From assembly GCA_948144175.1 (NCBI GenBank), contig CANXME010002060.1:477466-541465 (forward strand): a stretch of 64,000 bases of DNA. The letters are read 5' to 3'. Shown piece after piece: positions 39,338 to 51,251 of the stretch (within the stretch, counting starts at the first letter, position 1; every line of letters begins with the position of its first letter). The translations under genes were made by a program, and so were the position numbers. The notes beneath the pieces are model-generated. The model was not told the origin of the DNA. It searched no databases and was given only the letters and a program-made list of their open reading frames with translations. Source of the DNA: Closterium sp. NIES-65 (lineage: Eukaryota > Streptophyta > Zygnematophyceae > Desmidiales > Closteriaceae).

Positions 39338-39940
39338 GACCCGACCACTTGGGAGCAGCAGCTGCCACTGATTGAGTTCGCATACAACAATGCCACGTCA
39401 GCGACGACGCAGCAGTCCCCGTTCTACCTGAACTACAGGCAAAACCCTACAGTGCCCATGACGCCGAGTCCGGACAACCCAACGCCACGTGCACAACAAT
39501 TCGCCGAGATTCTGCAAGCTGCCCGCACCAGAGCCGCTGAAGCAAATAAAAAGGCAAATGTCATCGCTAAGCGCAACGCTGACCGCCACCGCCGCCCAGT
39601 CACGTACCAGTTAGGCGATTACGTACTGCTCAACACACAGAACTTAAGACTGCCCGTCGTACCGAAATTACGACCCCGCTACTGTGGACCATTCCAAATC
39701 AGCCACATGATTACCCCAGTGACAGCCCACCTACTGTTGCCGACGGACTGGTACATCAGCCCTTCGTTCCACGTCAGCCTACTTTGCCCGTACATCCCAA
39801 CCACAAGCCAACTGCCTCGTCACCGCCCGCCATCCATGACTCGCCCTGCATCGGAGCCGATCATCGAGCCCGAAAAAATCCTGAGCCATCGGATTCGACA
39901 CCCCACGAGAATCAGGAGGATTGAATTCCTCGTTCGCTGA
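39338..39940 (+). pseudogene. Gypsy E integrase C-terminal part
   Basis: Resumes after element F with DPTTWEQQLPLIEFAYNNAT and AKRNADRHRRPVTYQLGDYV, then GPFQISHMI, and FHVSLLCPYI: the end of the integrase core and the SH3-like C-terminal domain of gypsy elements. About 130 residues with the second Asp and the Glu of the catalytic triad are missing between 37799 and 39338, so sequence was deleted here. No chromodomain is evident. Ends at TGA 39938-39940. Confidence 0.85.
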
Positions 39941-40088
39941 AAGGACCGCACGCCAACTGAGGATAGCTGGGTGCCCCTGGCCAACATCGAAAACCATCCT
40001 ACCCTGCAAGTGTAGCTGAGGAGCCGGGGTTTCCGCGATATACACGCACTCGCATAGCGGAGGGGGCTTCTTGAGGGGGGGGGGATAG

Positions 40089-40414
40089 TGTAAGGAATTT
40101 TCTCGACATTCCTTAGCGCGCCCTGCAACATCGCCTACAGCAGCAGCCGTTGTTCGCTCGTTACTGCTAACGGGGCTTCGCCGATTTCGCGCGCACTGTT
40201 TCACCAAACCTCGCACTGCTGGCCCGGTCGTGTCGGCCTACGCTTCGGGACTAGCCCGAACCTCGATGCCAGCGTAGCACTAGCTAGCTCGCACGCACCG
40301 CGTTACCGTTTGCATGTTTCGCGTATAAATGTTTGCTCATGTCTTCGCTCACATTTTGTACTCGCTTGACACCTAGTGCAATCCTTGCTACCTCGATTCA
40401 TTGCACCCGTAACA
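40089..40414 (+). repeat. 3' LTR of gypsy E (326 bp)
   Basis: Preceded by the purine tract GAGGGGGGGGGGATAG (about 40073-40088) and followed by the duplicated GGTAC. Confidence 0.95.
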
Positions 40415-40427
40415 GGTACTCAACTCA

Positions 40428-40921
40428 TACCGTCATCGCCCGAATATAAGACATATATGTCTTATCTCATATACTAAAAAAAATGCGTGGGTTATCTTGT
40501 ATTTTGGGAGGTTTTGGGTGTGTTATAAGTCTTATAAACGGAAACTTTTTAAAACTACTTAAAATTATTTTCACACATCTTGAAAAGAGTTTCTCATTAT
40601 GAGTGTGGGTGGGTGTTGCGAAGGTGCCACTTCGGCAACCATTGTTTAGGGAGCCACGTCATCGAGAATACTTGCAGAGACAAATTTGGTACTACGTGAG
40701 TCAGCACGTGGCAGAATTCGCGTGTCGCAAGGGTAAAAATCTACGCGGTACTTCAATTTTCACTATAATATATTGCAGTTTCGATTCTAAGACACATAAG
40801 TCATCTCGTACACACAAATAGGTGCCTTATAATAAGGCTAGCCTGTTTATAAGAGACGCCTGTATAATAGACAACCCCTGTCTACTATTCAACACTGTCT
40901 TATATCCGGGTGATGACGGTA
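40428..40921. mobile_element. TA-target (mariner-like) MITE, 490 bp
   Basis: Ends CCGTCATCGCCCGAATATAA on the left, and its near-inverse on the right (22 of 24 bases), between TA at 40428-40429 and TA at 40920-40921. AT-rich interior; one short frame (40603-40821) has no recognisable homology and I do not call it a gene. Confidence 0.72.
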
Positions 40922-41154
40922 CCGTCTCCCCCCGGATATACCCCCATGGGGGGCAATAATAAAGCAGGTTTTTACAGGGGGGTGGGCTTATAATCGAGTA
41001 AATTTATAAGCGCCAGCGTTTATAAAATGACATATATATTTTTTATATCTTTAAACACCGAACTATAGGTCTCATGCTTGCCTTTTCAATCGAGTCGAAG
41101 TTACATGGGGTCGTCTGTGAAATTCTCGCGCGTGCTGGGAGATACACCCAATCT
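40920..41154. mobile_element. Left end of a further TA-target MITE, truncated
   Basis: Starts TA then CCGTCTCCCCCCGGATATA, the same terminal pattern as its neighbour, with which it shares the TA. No matching right end is seen before Copia I at 41155. Apart from the imperfect palindrome TTTATAAGCGCCAGCGTTTATAAA-like block near 41010-41035, I see nothing else here. Confidence 0.45.
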
Positions 41155-41283
41155 TGAGAAACTTTGAACGAGAATGGATTGACTAAGGAATGAAATTGAT
41201 ACAAATATGAAACCCTAGAATTGTGTACCCCTTAGTATCTAACCCGCTACAGCCTACACAGGCTAGATCATATAAGTTTGACA
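41155..41283 (-). repeat. 3' LTR of Copia I (129 bp)
   Basis: TGAGAAACTTTG...AAGTTTGACA on the plus strand. The adjoining TATGGGGGTG (minus strand) is the polypurine tract. The flank AATCT (41150-41154) is the candidate target duplication; its partner is not in the window. Confidence 0.85.
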
Positions 41284-41495
41284 CACCCCCATAGGCAAAG
41301 TGGGGGAGAACAAGGGGTCACAAGACCAGTCAAGCAAAGCAAGGCAAAGCAAGCTCAGGGTGGATCACAACGTCACCACACATTCTGAGCACAAGTTCAA
41401 GGCCACAAGGCCAGTTCACATGCATGAGTACACACATATACATAACGCTAAACAAGCAAGAGCAGGTATATATATATGTAACAGTACAAGCAAGG

Positions 41496-44105
41496 TCAAG
41501 AAGTGAGCAAGTGAGGCAAGGTAGGTACAAGACCTAACAGAGTACAGAAGCGCTGATGATCACAAGGCGCAAGTGCCTTGGTGAAGATATCAGCAGTGTT
41601 GGCCTCATAGGCCACGTAAGCAAGGCGCAGCTGACCTCGCTGCTGCAGCTCACGAGCAAGGAAGTAGCGAAGAGCAATCTGCTTCGTTCTGTGCTCCAGT
41701 CTGTGCTCCCGACACAAGGCCAGCATGGCCTTGTTGTCTACGTAGAGAACTGGAGGAGAACGAGGCGGCTCTCCTAGGTCAGTCAGCAGGTAGGTGAGCC
41801 AGCGTAGCTCCTGTGCAGCCATGGCCCCTGCGTAGATCTCAGCCTCACAACTGGAGCCGAGAACAGAAGACGAGCGCGTAGACCGCCACGAAACAGAGCC
41901 GGAACCAAGGCTGAAGGTGTAACCCTGTGACGACCGCTGCGTAGCCTGGTCGTCAGCCCAAGAAGCGTCTGCGTGACCAGTGAGGACCACTGGACTCCGC
42001 CCTCCAAGCACTAGCCCCATGCCCGACGTACTGCACAAGTAGCGCAACACCCTCTTCGCTGCAGCCATGTGCTCTGGTCGGTGTCTCCCAGGAGCAACAT
42101 AGCGTGCGAGAATGCTAAGAGGGTATGCAAGGTCAGGTCGTGTGCAGGTCATCAGGTACATGAGGCAGCCAACAAGCTCTGGGTACGGGCCACTCGACTC
42201 TACGGACTCATCCGAAGGCAGAGCTGAGAGCGAGTGGCGAGTAGACAGAGGAGTGGCCTGAGGCGAGGAGTACGTGAAGCCGAAGCGCTGAAGGACCTGC
42301 TGCACCATGTGTGACTGAGTCAGGGTAATGGTGCGCTGTGCTCTGTCCCGGGTGATCTGCAAGCCAAGGTAGCTGCGCAGTTCACCCAGGTCTGTGCACG
42401 TGTGTCTCTTCTGCAGCTCGGACTTCACGTGGGCGAGTCCAGCAGTGTCAGCTGTGGCAAAGACCAAGTCGTCGACGTACATGAGGATGTAGAACGGTGG
42501 CAAAGAAGTGTTGGTGCGCAGAAACAACAACGGGTCGGCAGTAGAGGGAGCAAACCCAAGAGCCGCAAGTGTAGTCCTCAGTGTGTCGTGCCACTTACGA
42601 GGTGCCTGGCGGAGACCGTAGACTGGCCGCCGGAGGCTCCACTGGGTACCAGGAGGAAAAGACCCAGTGAAGCCAGGTGGGTGGCGCAGCCAGATCTCCT
42701 CGTGCAGGCTGCCCTGCAAGAAAGCACTGCTGAAGTCTAGAGAGTGAAGCTCGTAGTCACGGTGAGCGGCTATGTGCAGCAGTACCCGAAGAGTGGTCAT
42801 CTTCGGGGTGGGAGAGAAGGTATGAAAGTAGTCAACTCCCTGCCGCTGACTGAAGCCACGAGCCACGTAGCGCGCCTTGAAGACAGGCGGAGAACCCGGC
42901 GGCCGCTTCACCCTGAAAATCCACATGCCACTGACGATGTTCGCCCCAGGAGGGGGAACCTTGTCGACGTAGGTGCCTGTGGACTTCCAGGAAGCCATCT
43001 CTGCATCCATGGCCGCCTGCCACTGAGAGGAGTAGGGACCCTCTATTGCCTCCGTGTAAGAGCGTGGAGTCGGGATGTCTGGTGCATATGGGTCTTTCTT
43101 AGGGGCAAGCAGCATGGACACGAGATGAGGTGAAGCAGCAGCAAAGCACTGGAACTCCTCCTGCCTGTCCTCAAGGACGTCCGTGCCAAGGGCAGACTCA
43201 CCCCCGACGGACAGAGGACAGACAGACTCAGACTCAGCGACAAGACTAGCAGCGTAGTCTAGGCGACAGCGAGCAGCGAAGTCGACAAGCTCAGAAACTA
43301 AGGCAGACACAGCAGCGGACTCAAAGGAAGGGTCAGTGACGACAGTGGCAAGGAGACGCGTGACAGTAGGACTGGCAGCACGAAGGGAGTCCGACTCCGG
43401 GTCAGCAAGAACAGGAAGAGAGGACTCAGGAGGAGAAGGCAAAGGGGCACGTAGCGGAGCAGTGGAAGGACGCAGAGACATCCGGTGCGTGCCGGGGACA
43501 GGGGGAGGACGCTGACGCGAACCACGACTACTAGTGCAAGCAGCACGGACATGCGACGCAGGACGAGACTCAGGCTCACGACGCTCAGCAAGACCTCCAG
43601 TAGGACTTGTGTAGGGAGAAGGAGCAGGCAGAGGAGAGGTAGGCTGTAACTGTGACTCGGACTGGACAGGCGGTGGACACTCTAAGGGAGGAGCCGGACT
43701 AGCAGAGGGCGGAAGACCAAGAATCTGCTCAAGGAGCGGAACGAAGTACGGCCGCGGCCGCTCTGCACCACCAGCACTAGAAGGGACAGCACCTGCACCC
43801 CGAATGACTGCACCAGCGCCAGCAGCACCCCCAGCTCCAGCAACGCCAACTCCAATACCCTCAGAGGCACCTTCACCAGAGGCACCCTCAGCGCCAACAC
43901 CCCCAGCAGCTCCAGCTCCAGCCGGACCACCAGAAGACGCAGCGGGTCCAGCTCCAGCACCCTCAGTAGCACCGACGCCCGCAGCACCACCAGCTACGAG
44001 AAGCACCCGCAGGCCCAGCAGCTCCAGTACTCCCAGTACGAGCACCTCCGGGACCCGCGGCACTAGCACCCTCAGTAGCAGCAGAACCTCCAGCACCCGC
44101 AGCAC
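41496..44105 (-). CDS. Copia I reverse transcriptase and RNase H
   Basis: Continuous frame to TGA at 41496-41498. After a Gly/Ala/Val-rich start (linker, partly in a shifted frame) come MSLRPSTAPLRAPLPSPP, the RT (VARGFSQRQGVDYFHTFSPT, ELHSLDFSSAFLQGS, PVYGLRQAPRKW, YVDD) and RNase H (GHADASWADD, SSCEAEIYAG, VLYVDNKAMLALC, ANTADIFTKAL). More than 90 percent like element D over this part by eye. As an isolated fragment without gag and promoter it is probably not functional. Confidence 0.85.
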   Translation of the reverse strand: MLRVLEVLLLLRVLVPRVPEVLVLGVLELLGLRVLLVAGGAAGVGATEGAGAGPAASSGGPAGAGAAGGVGAEGASGEGASEGIGVGVAGAGGAAGAGAVIRGAGAVPSSAGGAERPRPYFVPLLEQILGLPPSASPAPPLECPPPVQSESQLQPTSPLPAPSPYTSPTGGLAERREPESRPASHVRAACTSSRGSRQRPPPVPGTHRMSLRPSTAPLRAPLPSPPESSLPVLADPESDSLRAASPTVTRLLATVVTDPSFESAAVSALVSELVDFAARCRLDYAASLVAESESVCPLSVGGESALGTDVLEDRQEEFQCFAAASPHLVSMLLAPKKDPYAPDIPTPRSYTEAIEGPYSSQWQAAMDAEMASWKSTGTYVDKVPPPGANIVSGMWIFRVKRPPGSPPVFKARYVARGFSQRQGVDYFHTFSPTPKMTTLRVLLHIAAHRDYELHSLDFSSAFLQGSLHEEIWLRHPPGFTGSFPPGTQWSLRRPVYGLRQAPRKWHDTLRTTLAALGFAPSTADPLLFLRTNTSLPPFYILMYVDDLVFATADTAGLAHVKSELQKRHTCTDLGELRSYLGLQITRDRAQRTITLTQSHMVQQVLQRFGFTYSSPQATPLSTRHSLSALPSDESVESSGPYPELVGCLMYLMTCTRPDLAYPLSILARYVAPGRHRPEHMAAAKRVLRYLCSTSGMGLVLGGRSPVVLTGHADASWADDQATQRSSQGYTFSLGSGSVSWRSTRSSSVLGSSCEAEIYAGAMAAQELRWLTYLLTDLGEPPRSPPVLYVDNKAMLALCREHRLEHRTKQIALRYFLARELQQRGQLRLAYVAYEANTADIFTKALAPCDHQRFCTLLGLVPTLPHLLTS

Positions 44106-45969
44106 CTCCAGCTCCAGCAGCTCGCCTCTAGCTCCCGCAGCTCCTGTGGAGAGAGTAGCTCCCGCCGGGACGACGCACCAGAAGAACCTCCAGGCCCAGC
44201 ACCGCCAGACGCCACACGAGTAGGTCTAGTACCCTCAGACTCCGCACCCCCAGACGCACCACCCCCAGAGTCAGCACCCCCAGGCTCAGCATCCCCAGAC
44301 GCAGTACCCCCAGGCGTAGCACCCCCAGGCTCAGCACCCCCAGGCGTAGCACCCCCAGAGTCAGCACCTCCAGGCTCAGCACCCCTAGCAGCACCCCTAA
44401 CAGCTACCTCGACAGGGTCGACTGGGTCTACCTGAGACACACCTGAGGGGGCAGGACCTTGAGGGGGGAGGGGGTCTACCGGAGGGGGACCTGGTGTAAG
44501 GAAGAGCGGCGGGGGGGGGGAGGGACGCAGTGCGGTAGGGGAAGAGACGGTAGTAGGGAACCGACTCGTCAAACGTGACGTCCTGGGAGGACAGAACACG
44601 GCGCGAGGTGGGGTGGTAGAACTGCCAGCCCGGCGCGTCAAGGGGGAAGCCAAGGAAGACGCTGGGAACAGCACAAGGGGACAGCTTGTCCGCAGACAAG
44701 TCGCGGACAAACGCCCGAGATCCCTAGACACGGAACGGAGACGCATCGCCAACCTTCCCCGTCCACAGCAAAGCAGGGGAGGTCTCCTGCATGGAGACCC
44801 GGGGCTGAAGGTTGATCTGATGCGCCGCGTACCGAACCGCAAATGGCCACAGAAAATAGGGGGGCAGCCGCATGGACCATGGACGTACGAGCGACGTCCA
44901 TGACCATGCCAATGCGGCGCTCAGCGATCCCATTTTGCTACGGAGAGTCCGGAAGCGTGAAGGTCTGGCGAATGCCTCGTGCACGACAGAAGGCTCGTAG
45001 AAGGCCAGAGGAGAACTCTCCGCCTCTGTCAGAGTGCAGACGCAGAACAGGAAAGTCCGAGCCAAAACTCTCTCGGAGCTGGAGACGAGCCGCGCGGATC
45101 CAGGCGATCAACACCTCAGTGACCTCACCCTTGTTGCGCAAGGGGAAGACTGAGGTGTAACGCGAGTAGTCGTCAACCACCAGCAGAAAGTAACGCTCGT
45201 GACCTTGTCCACGGACGCGGGCTGGGCCCCACACGTCCATGTGAAGCGTCTGCAGCGGAGCCTCTGTCGGAGGAAACTCGGAGGAGTGAGGAGCAGCGCG
45301 CTGCCGCCCCTCGACGCAGGGAACGCAGGTGGGGGCAGGCCCCGGAGGAAGGGAAGGGAGGGACCGGGGGAGACCAGAGACAAGGACACGGGAGGCCATG
45401 CCTCGAAGACGACGCAGGGAGGGGTGACCAAAGCGGTGGTGCTAGAGGAGAGTCAGGTGACACAGGAGACGACACGAGCACGGGGCACACTCAGGACCAG
45501 ACCTGGACGCCGCAGCAAACACCTGACCCGATGCGGCTACCAAAGCAGACTCAACGACCGGAGGAGACTCAGTAGTCAGTGTGTACAAGCTCGACCCCGG
45601 CGGACGGGTAAACATGGCCAAGTGACGGCCCATCCGAGCACAGGTACAGTGGGTCACTCGCTGACTCGCAGGAGTGAACTGGTGAACCCCTCCATCCTGG
45701 AGGTCAGCACCACTCACCAAGTTCGTAGAGAACGAGGGGAGGTAAAGACCCGACAGGGTGCCAGAAGGGGCCGCCGAACACGGTAGAACAGTGGAGAAGT
45801 GGGCAAGGACAGGACCCCGAGAGGGGTCTGCCAAGGAGACTGCCACTGGCCGACTAAGCGGCGTAAGCGTGGTGCGGTCTCGAAAAAAGGAGCGGGAAGC
45901 ACCCGAGTCAAGGGTGAAGGTGTGGGTGGCCGGAGCCGACGCGGTACCTGAGAGCGCAGACTCAACAGT
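44106..45969 (-). pseudogene. Copia I protease end, integrase and linker, decayed
   Basis: Protease TFTLDSGASRSFF is at about 45885-45925. Then TAG at 45442-45444 replaces the Trp before HHRFGHPS. Integrase core HMDVWGP and SDRGGEFSS (45010-45240) follow, with TAG at about 44938 in DSP-QNG (Gln in relatives), a shift near 44860, and TAG near 44702 where relatives have Trp (RVWGSRAF). Further shifts lie in the C-run near 44510 and in the GGADSGG-type repeat linker (44230-44400). Confidence 0.85.
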
Positions 45970-47464
45970 CCACGTCCACGTCCACGTCCACGTCCACGAC
46001 CACGTCCAAGTCCAAGTCCACGTCCAGGTCCACGTCCACGTCCACGTCCACGTCCAAGTCCACGTCCACGTCCACGTCCACGTCCACGACCACGTCCACG
46101 TCCACGTCCACGTCCTCCACCTCCACCACCACGTCCTCCACGTCCATGTCAACGTCCACGTCCACGTCCAGGTCCAGGTCCACGTCCACGACCACGTCCA
46201 CGTCCACGTCCACGTCCACATCCACGACCACGTCCACGTCCACGTCAACGACCACGTCCACGTCCACGTCGACGTCCACGACCACGTCCACGTCCACGTC
46301 CACGTCCAGGTCCACGTCCACATCCACGTCCACGTCCACGACCACGTCCACGTCCACGTCCACGACCACGTCCACGTCCGCGTCCACGTCCACGACCACG
46401 TTTACGTCCACGTCCACGTCCATGTCCTCCACGTCCACGTCCACGTCCACGTCCACGTCCTCCACGTCCACGTCCACGTCTTCCACGTCCACGTCCACGT
46501 CTACGTCCAAGTCCACGTCCACGTCCACGTCCACGACCACGTCCACGTCCACGTCCACGTCCAGGACCACGTCCACGTCCACAACCACGTCCACGTCCAC
46601 GTCCACGTCCACGTCCACGTCCACGACCACGTCCACGTCCACGTCCACGTCCACGTCCACGACCACGTCCACGTCCACGTCCACGTCCACGTCCACGTCC
46701 ACGACCACGTCCACGTCCACGTCCACGTCCACGTCCACGTCCAAGTCCACGTCCACGTCCAGGTCCACGTCCACGTCCACGTCCACGTCCACGTCCACGA
46801 CCACGTCCACGTCCACGTCCACGTCCACGTCCACGTCCAAGTCCACGTTAAAGTCCACGTCCACGTCCACGACCACGTCCACGACCACGTCCACGTCCAC
46901 GTCCACGTCCACGTCCACGTCCACGTCCACGTCCACGACCACGTCCACGTCCACGTCCACGTCCACGACCACGTCCACCTCCACGTCCACGTCCACGTCC
47001 ACCTCCACGTCCACGTCCACGTCCACGTCCACGTCCACGACCACGACCACGTCCACGTCCACGTCCACGTCCACGACCACGTCCACGTCCACGTCCACGA
47101 CCACCTCCACGTCCACGTCCACGACCACCTCCACGTCCACGACCACGACCACGTCCACGTCCACGTCCACGTCCACGTCCACGTCCATGTCTAGGTCCAC
47201 GTCCACGTCCACGTCCACGTCCACGTCCACGTCCACGTCCACCACCACGTCCACGTCCACGTCCACGTCCATGACCACGTCCACGTCCACGTCCACGTCC
47301 ACGTCCACGTCCACGTCCACGTCCACGACCACGTCCACGTCCACGTCCACGTCCACGTCCACGACCACGTCCACGACCACGTCCACGTCCACGACCACGT
47401 CCACGTCCACGTCCAAGTCGACGTCCACGTCCAGGTCCACGTCCACGTCCACGTCCACGTCCAA

Positions 47465-50400
47465 GTCCACGTCCACGTCCACGACCACGTCCACGTCCAT
47501 GTCCACGACCACGTCCACGTCCACGTCCAAGTCCACGTCCAAGTCCACGTCCACGTCAACGTCCACGTCCACGTCCACGTCCACGACCACGTCCACGTCC
47601 ACGTCCACGTCCACGACCTCGTCCACGTCCACGTCCACGTTCACGTCCACGTCCACGACCACGTCCACGTCCACGTCCACGTCCATGTCCACGTCTACGT
47701 CCACGACCACGTCCACGACCACGTCCACGTCCACGTCCACGTCCACGTCCACGACCATGTCCACGTCCACGTCCACGACCACGTCCACGTCCACGACCAC
47801 GTCCAGGTCCACGTCCACGTCCACGTCCACGTCCACGACCACGTCCACGTCCACGACCACGTCCACGTCCACGTCCAGGTCCACGTCCACGTCCACGACC
47901 ACGTCCACGTCCACGTCCACGTCCACGTCCACGTCCAGGTCCACCCACGTACACGTCCACGTCCACGTTCACGTCCACGTACACGTCCACGTCCACCTCC
48001 ACGTCAACGTCCAAGTCCACGTCCACGTCCACGTCCACGTCCAAGTCCACGTCCACGTCCTCGTCCTCCACGTCCATGTCCACGTCCTCGTCCTTCACGT
48101 CCACGTCCAAGTCCATGTCCACGTCCACGTCCAAGTCCACGTCAACGTCCTCGTCCTCCACGTGCACGTCCACGTCCTCGTCCTCCACGTCCACTTCCAC
48201 GTCCACGTCCACGTCCACGTCCACATCCTCCACGTCCACGTCCACGTCCACGTCCACGTCCACGTCTAGGTCCACGTCCACGTTCACGTCCACGTCCACG
48301 TCCACGTCCACGTCCACCACCACGTCCACGTCCACGTCCACGTCCATGACCACGTCCACGTCCACGTCCACGTCCACGTCCACGTCCACGTCCACGTCCA
48401 CGACCATGTCCACGTCCACGTCCACGTCCACGTCCACGTCCACGTCCACGTCCACGTCCACGTCCACGTCCATGTCCATGTCCACGTCCACGTCCACGTC
48501 CACGTCCAGGTCCACGTCCATGTCCACGTCTACGTCTATGACCACGTCCACGTACACGTCGACGTCCACGTCCACGTCCACGTACACGTCCACGTCCACA
48601 TCCACGACCACATCCACGTCCACGTCCACGTCCACGTCCAAGTCCACGTCCACGTCCACGTCCAAGTCCATGTCCACGTCCTCGTCCTCCACGTCCACGT
48701 CCACGTCCTCGTCCTCCACGTCCACGTCCACATCCACGTCAACGTCCACGTCCTCCACGTCCACGTCCACGCCCACGTCCACGTCCACGTCCACATCCCA
48801 CGTCCACGTCCACGTCCACGACCACGTCCACTTCCACGTCCACGTCCACGTCCACGACCACGTCCACGACCACGTCCACTTCCAAGTCCACGACCACATC
48901 CACGTCCACGTCCAAGTCCACGTCCACGTCCACGTCCACGTCCACGTCCTCGACCACGTCCACTTCCACGTCCACGACCACGTCCACGACCACGTCCACG
49001 ACCACGTCCACGTCCACGTCCACGTCCACGTCCACGTCCACGTCGACGTCCACGTCGACGTCCACGTCCACATCCACGACCACGTCCACGTCCACGTCCA
49101 CGTCCACGTCCACGTCCACGTCCACGTCCACGTCCAAGTCCACGTCCACGACCACGTCCACGACCACGTCCACGTCCAGGTCCACGTCCAAGTTCACGTC
49201 CACGTCCACGTCCACGACCACGTCCACGTCCACGACCACGTCCTCGTCCACGTCCACGTCCACGTCCACGACCACGTCCACGTCCACGTCCACGTCCAGG
49301 TCCACGTCCAGGTCCACGTCCACGTCCACGTCCACGACCACGTCCACGTCCACGTCCACGACCACGTCCAGGTCCACGACCACGTCCACGTCCACGTCTA
49401 CGTCCACGTCCACGTCCTCCACGTCCACGTGCACGTCCTCCACGTCCACCTCCACGTCCACGTCTACGTCCAAGTCCACGTCTACGTCCACGTCCACGAC
49501 CACGTCCACATCCACGTCCACGACCACGTCCACGTCCACGACCACGTCCACGTCCACGTCCACGTCCACGACCACGTCCACGTCCACGTCCACGTCCACG
49601 TCCACGACCACGTCCACGTCCACGTCCACGTCCACGTCCACGTCCACGTCCAAGTCCACGTCCACGTCCAGGTCCACGTCCACGTCCACGTCCACGTCCA
49701 CGTCCAAGTCCACGTTGACGTCCACGTCCACGTCCACGACCACGTCCACGTCCACGTCCACGTCCACGACCACGTCCACGTCCACGTCCAAGTCCACGTC
49801 CAAGTCCACGTCCACGTCCACGTCCACGTCCACGACCACGTCGAGGTCCACGTCCATGTCCACGTCCACGACCACGTCCACGACCACGTCCACGTCCACG
49901 TCCACGTCCACGACCACGACCACGTCCACGTCCACGTCCACGTCCATGTCCACGTCCACCACCACGTCCACGTCCACGTCCACGTCCACGTCCACGTCCA
50001 CGACCACGACCACGTCCACGTCCACGTCCACGTCCATGTCCACGTCCACCACCACGTCCACGTCCATGTCCACGTCCACCGACCACGTTCACGTCCACGT
50101 CCACGACCACGTCCACGTCCACGTCCACGTCCACGTCCACGTCCACGTCCACCACCACGTCCACCACCACGTCCACTTCCACGTCCACGTCCACGTCCAC
50201 AACCACGTCTACGTCCACGTCCACGTCCACGACCACGTCCACGTCCACGTCCACGTCAACGACCACGTCCACGTCCACGTCCACGACCACGTCCCTGACC
50301 ACGTCCACGTCCACGTCCACGTCCATGACCACGTCCACGTCAACGTCCACGACCACGTCCACGTCCACGACCACGTCCACGTCCACGTCCACGTCCACGT

Positions 50401-51251
50401 CAACGTCCAGGTCCACGTCCATGTCCACGTCCATGTATGACCACGTCCACGTGCACGTCCACGTCCACGTCCACATCCACGTCCACGACCACGTCCACGT
50501 CCACGTCCACGTCCACGACCACGTCCACGTCCACGACCACGTCCACGTCCACGTCCACGTCCACGTCCTCCACTTCCACGTCCACGTCAACGACCACGAC
50601 CACTTCCACGTCCACGACCACGTCCACGTCCACGACCACGTCCTCCACTTCCACGACCACGTCCACGACCACGACCACGTCCACGTCCACGTCCACGTCC
50701 ACGACAACGTCCACGTCCACGTCCACGTCCACGACCACGTCCACGTCCACGACCACGTCCACGTCCACGTCCACGACCACGTCCACGTCCACGTCCACGT
50801 CCACGACCACGTCCACGACCACGTCCACGACCACGTCCACGTCCACGTCCACGTCCACGACCACGTCCACGTCCACGACCACGTCCTCCACGTCCACGTC
50901 CACGTCCACGACCACGTCCACGTCCACGACCACGTCCACGTCCACGTCCACGTCCACGTCCACGTCCTCCACTTCCACGACCACGTCCACGACCACGACC
51001 ACGTCCACGTCCACGTCCACGTCCACGACAACGTCCACGTCCACGTCCACGACCACGTCCACGTCCACGACCACGTCCACGTCCACGTCCACGACCACGT
51101 CCACGTCCACGTCCACGTCCACGACCACGTCCACGTCCACGTCCACGTCCACGTCCACGTCCACGACCACGTCCACGTCCACGTCCACGTCCACGTCCAC
51201 GTCCTCCACTTCCACGACCACGTCCACGACCACGACCACGTCCACGTCCAC
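47465..51251. repeat. Higher-order unit 1 (3787 bp), copy 1
   Basis: The pattern of variant hexamers from about 47465 recurs 3787 bp later. For example, the block with GTACACGTCCACGTCCACGT at 47949 recurs at 51736, and the 1518-bp open stretch 47556-49073 recurs unchanged at 51343-52860. The left edge is where the two variant patterns stop agreeing. Confidence 0.85.

Larger units (their letters stand above)
25903..40414 (+). mobile_element. Ty3/gypsy LTR retrotransposon E, with three nested insertions
   Basis: 326-bp LTRs (25903-26228 and 40089-40414; 17 mismatches by eye, about 5 percent) with the exact duplication GGTAC (25898-25902 and 40415-40419). Domain order gag, protease, RT, RNase H, integrase defines it as gypsy. 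The leader holds a hAT-like MITE that carries Copia D, and the integrase holds element F. Net length is about 5.1 kb. The element is dead: stops between gag and protease, a frameshift and a deletion in RT, and loss of the integrase core. Confidence 0.95.
41155..45969 (-). mobile_element. Ty1/copia LTR retrotransposon I, 5' half replaced by hexamer array
   Basis: 3' LTR at 41155-41283, polypurine tract at 41284-41293, then on the minus strand RNase H, RT, linker, integrase and protease up to TLDSGAS. Upstream of protease (45970 onward) the family sequence ends abruptly and CCACGT repeats begin. No gag, leader or 5' LTR is in the window. RT and RNase H are open; integrase and linker are damaged. 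Confidence 0.93.

Noticed and set aside
40603-40821. Short open frame of 72 codons in the MITE at 40428-40921
   Set aside because: No recognisable domain, no codon pattern, and it lies entirely inside a non-autonomous element.
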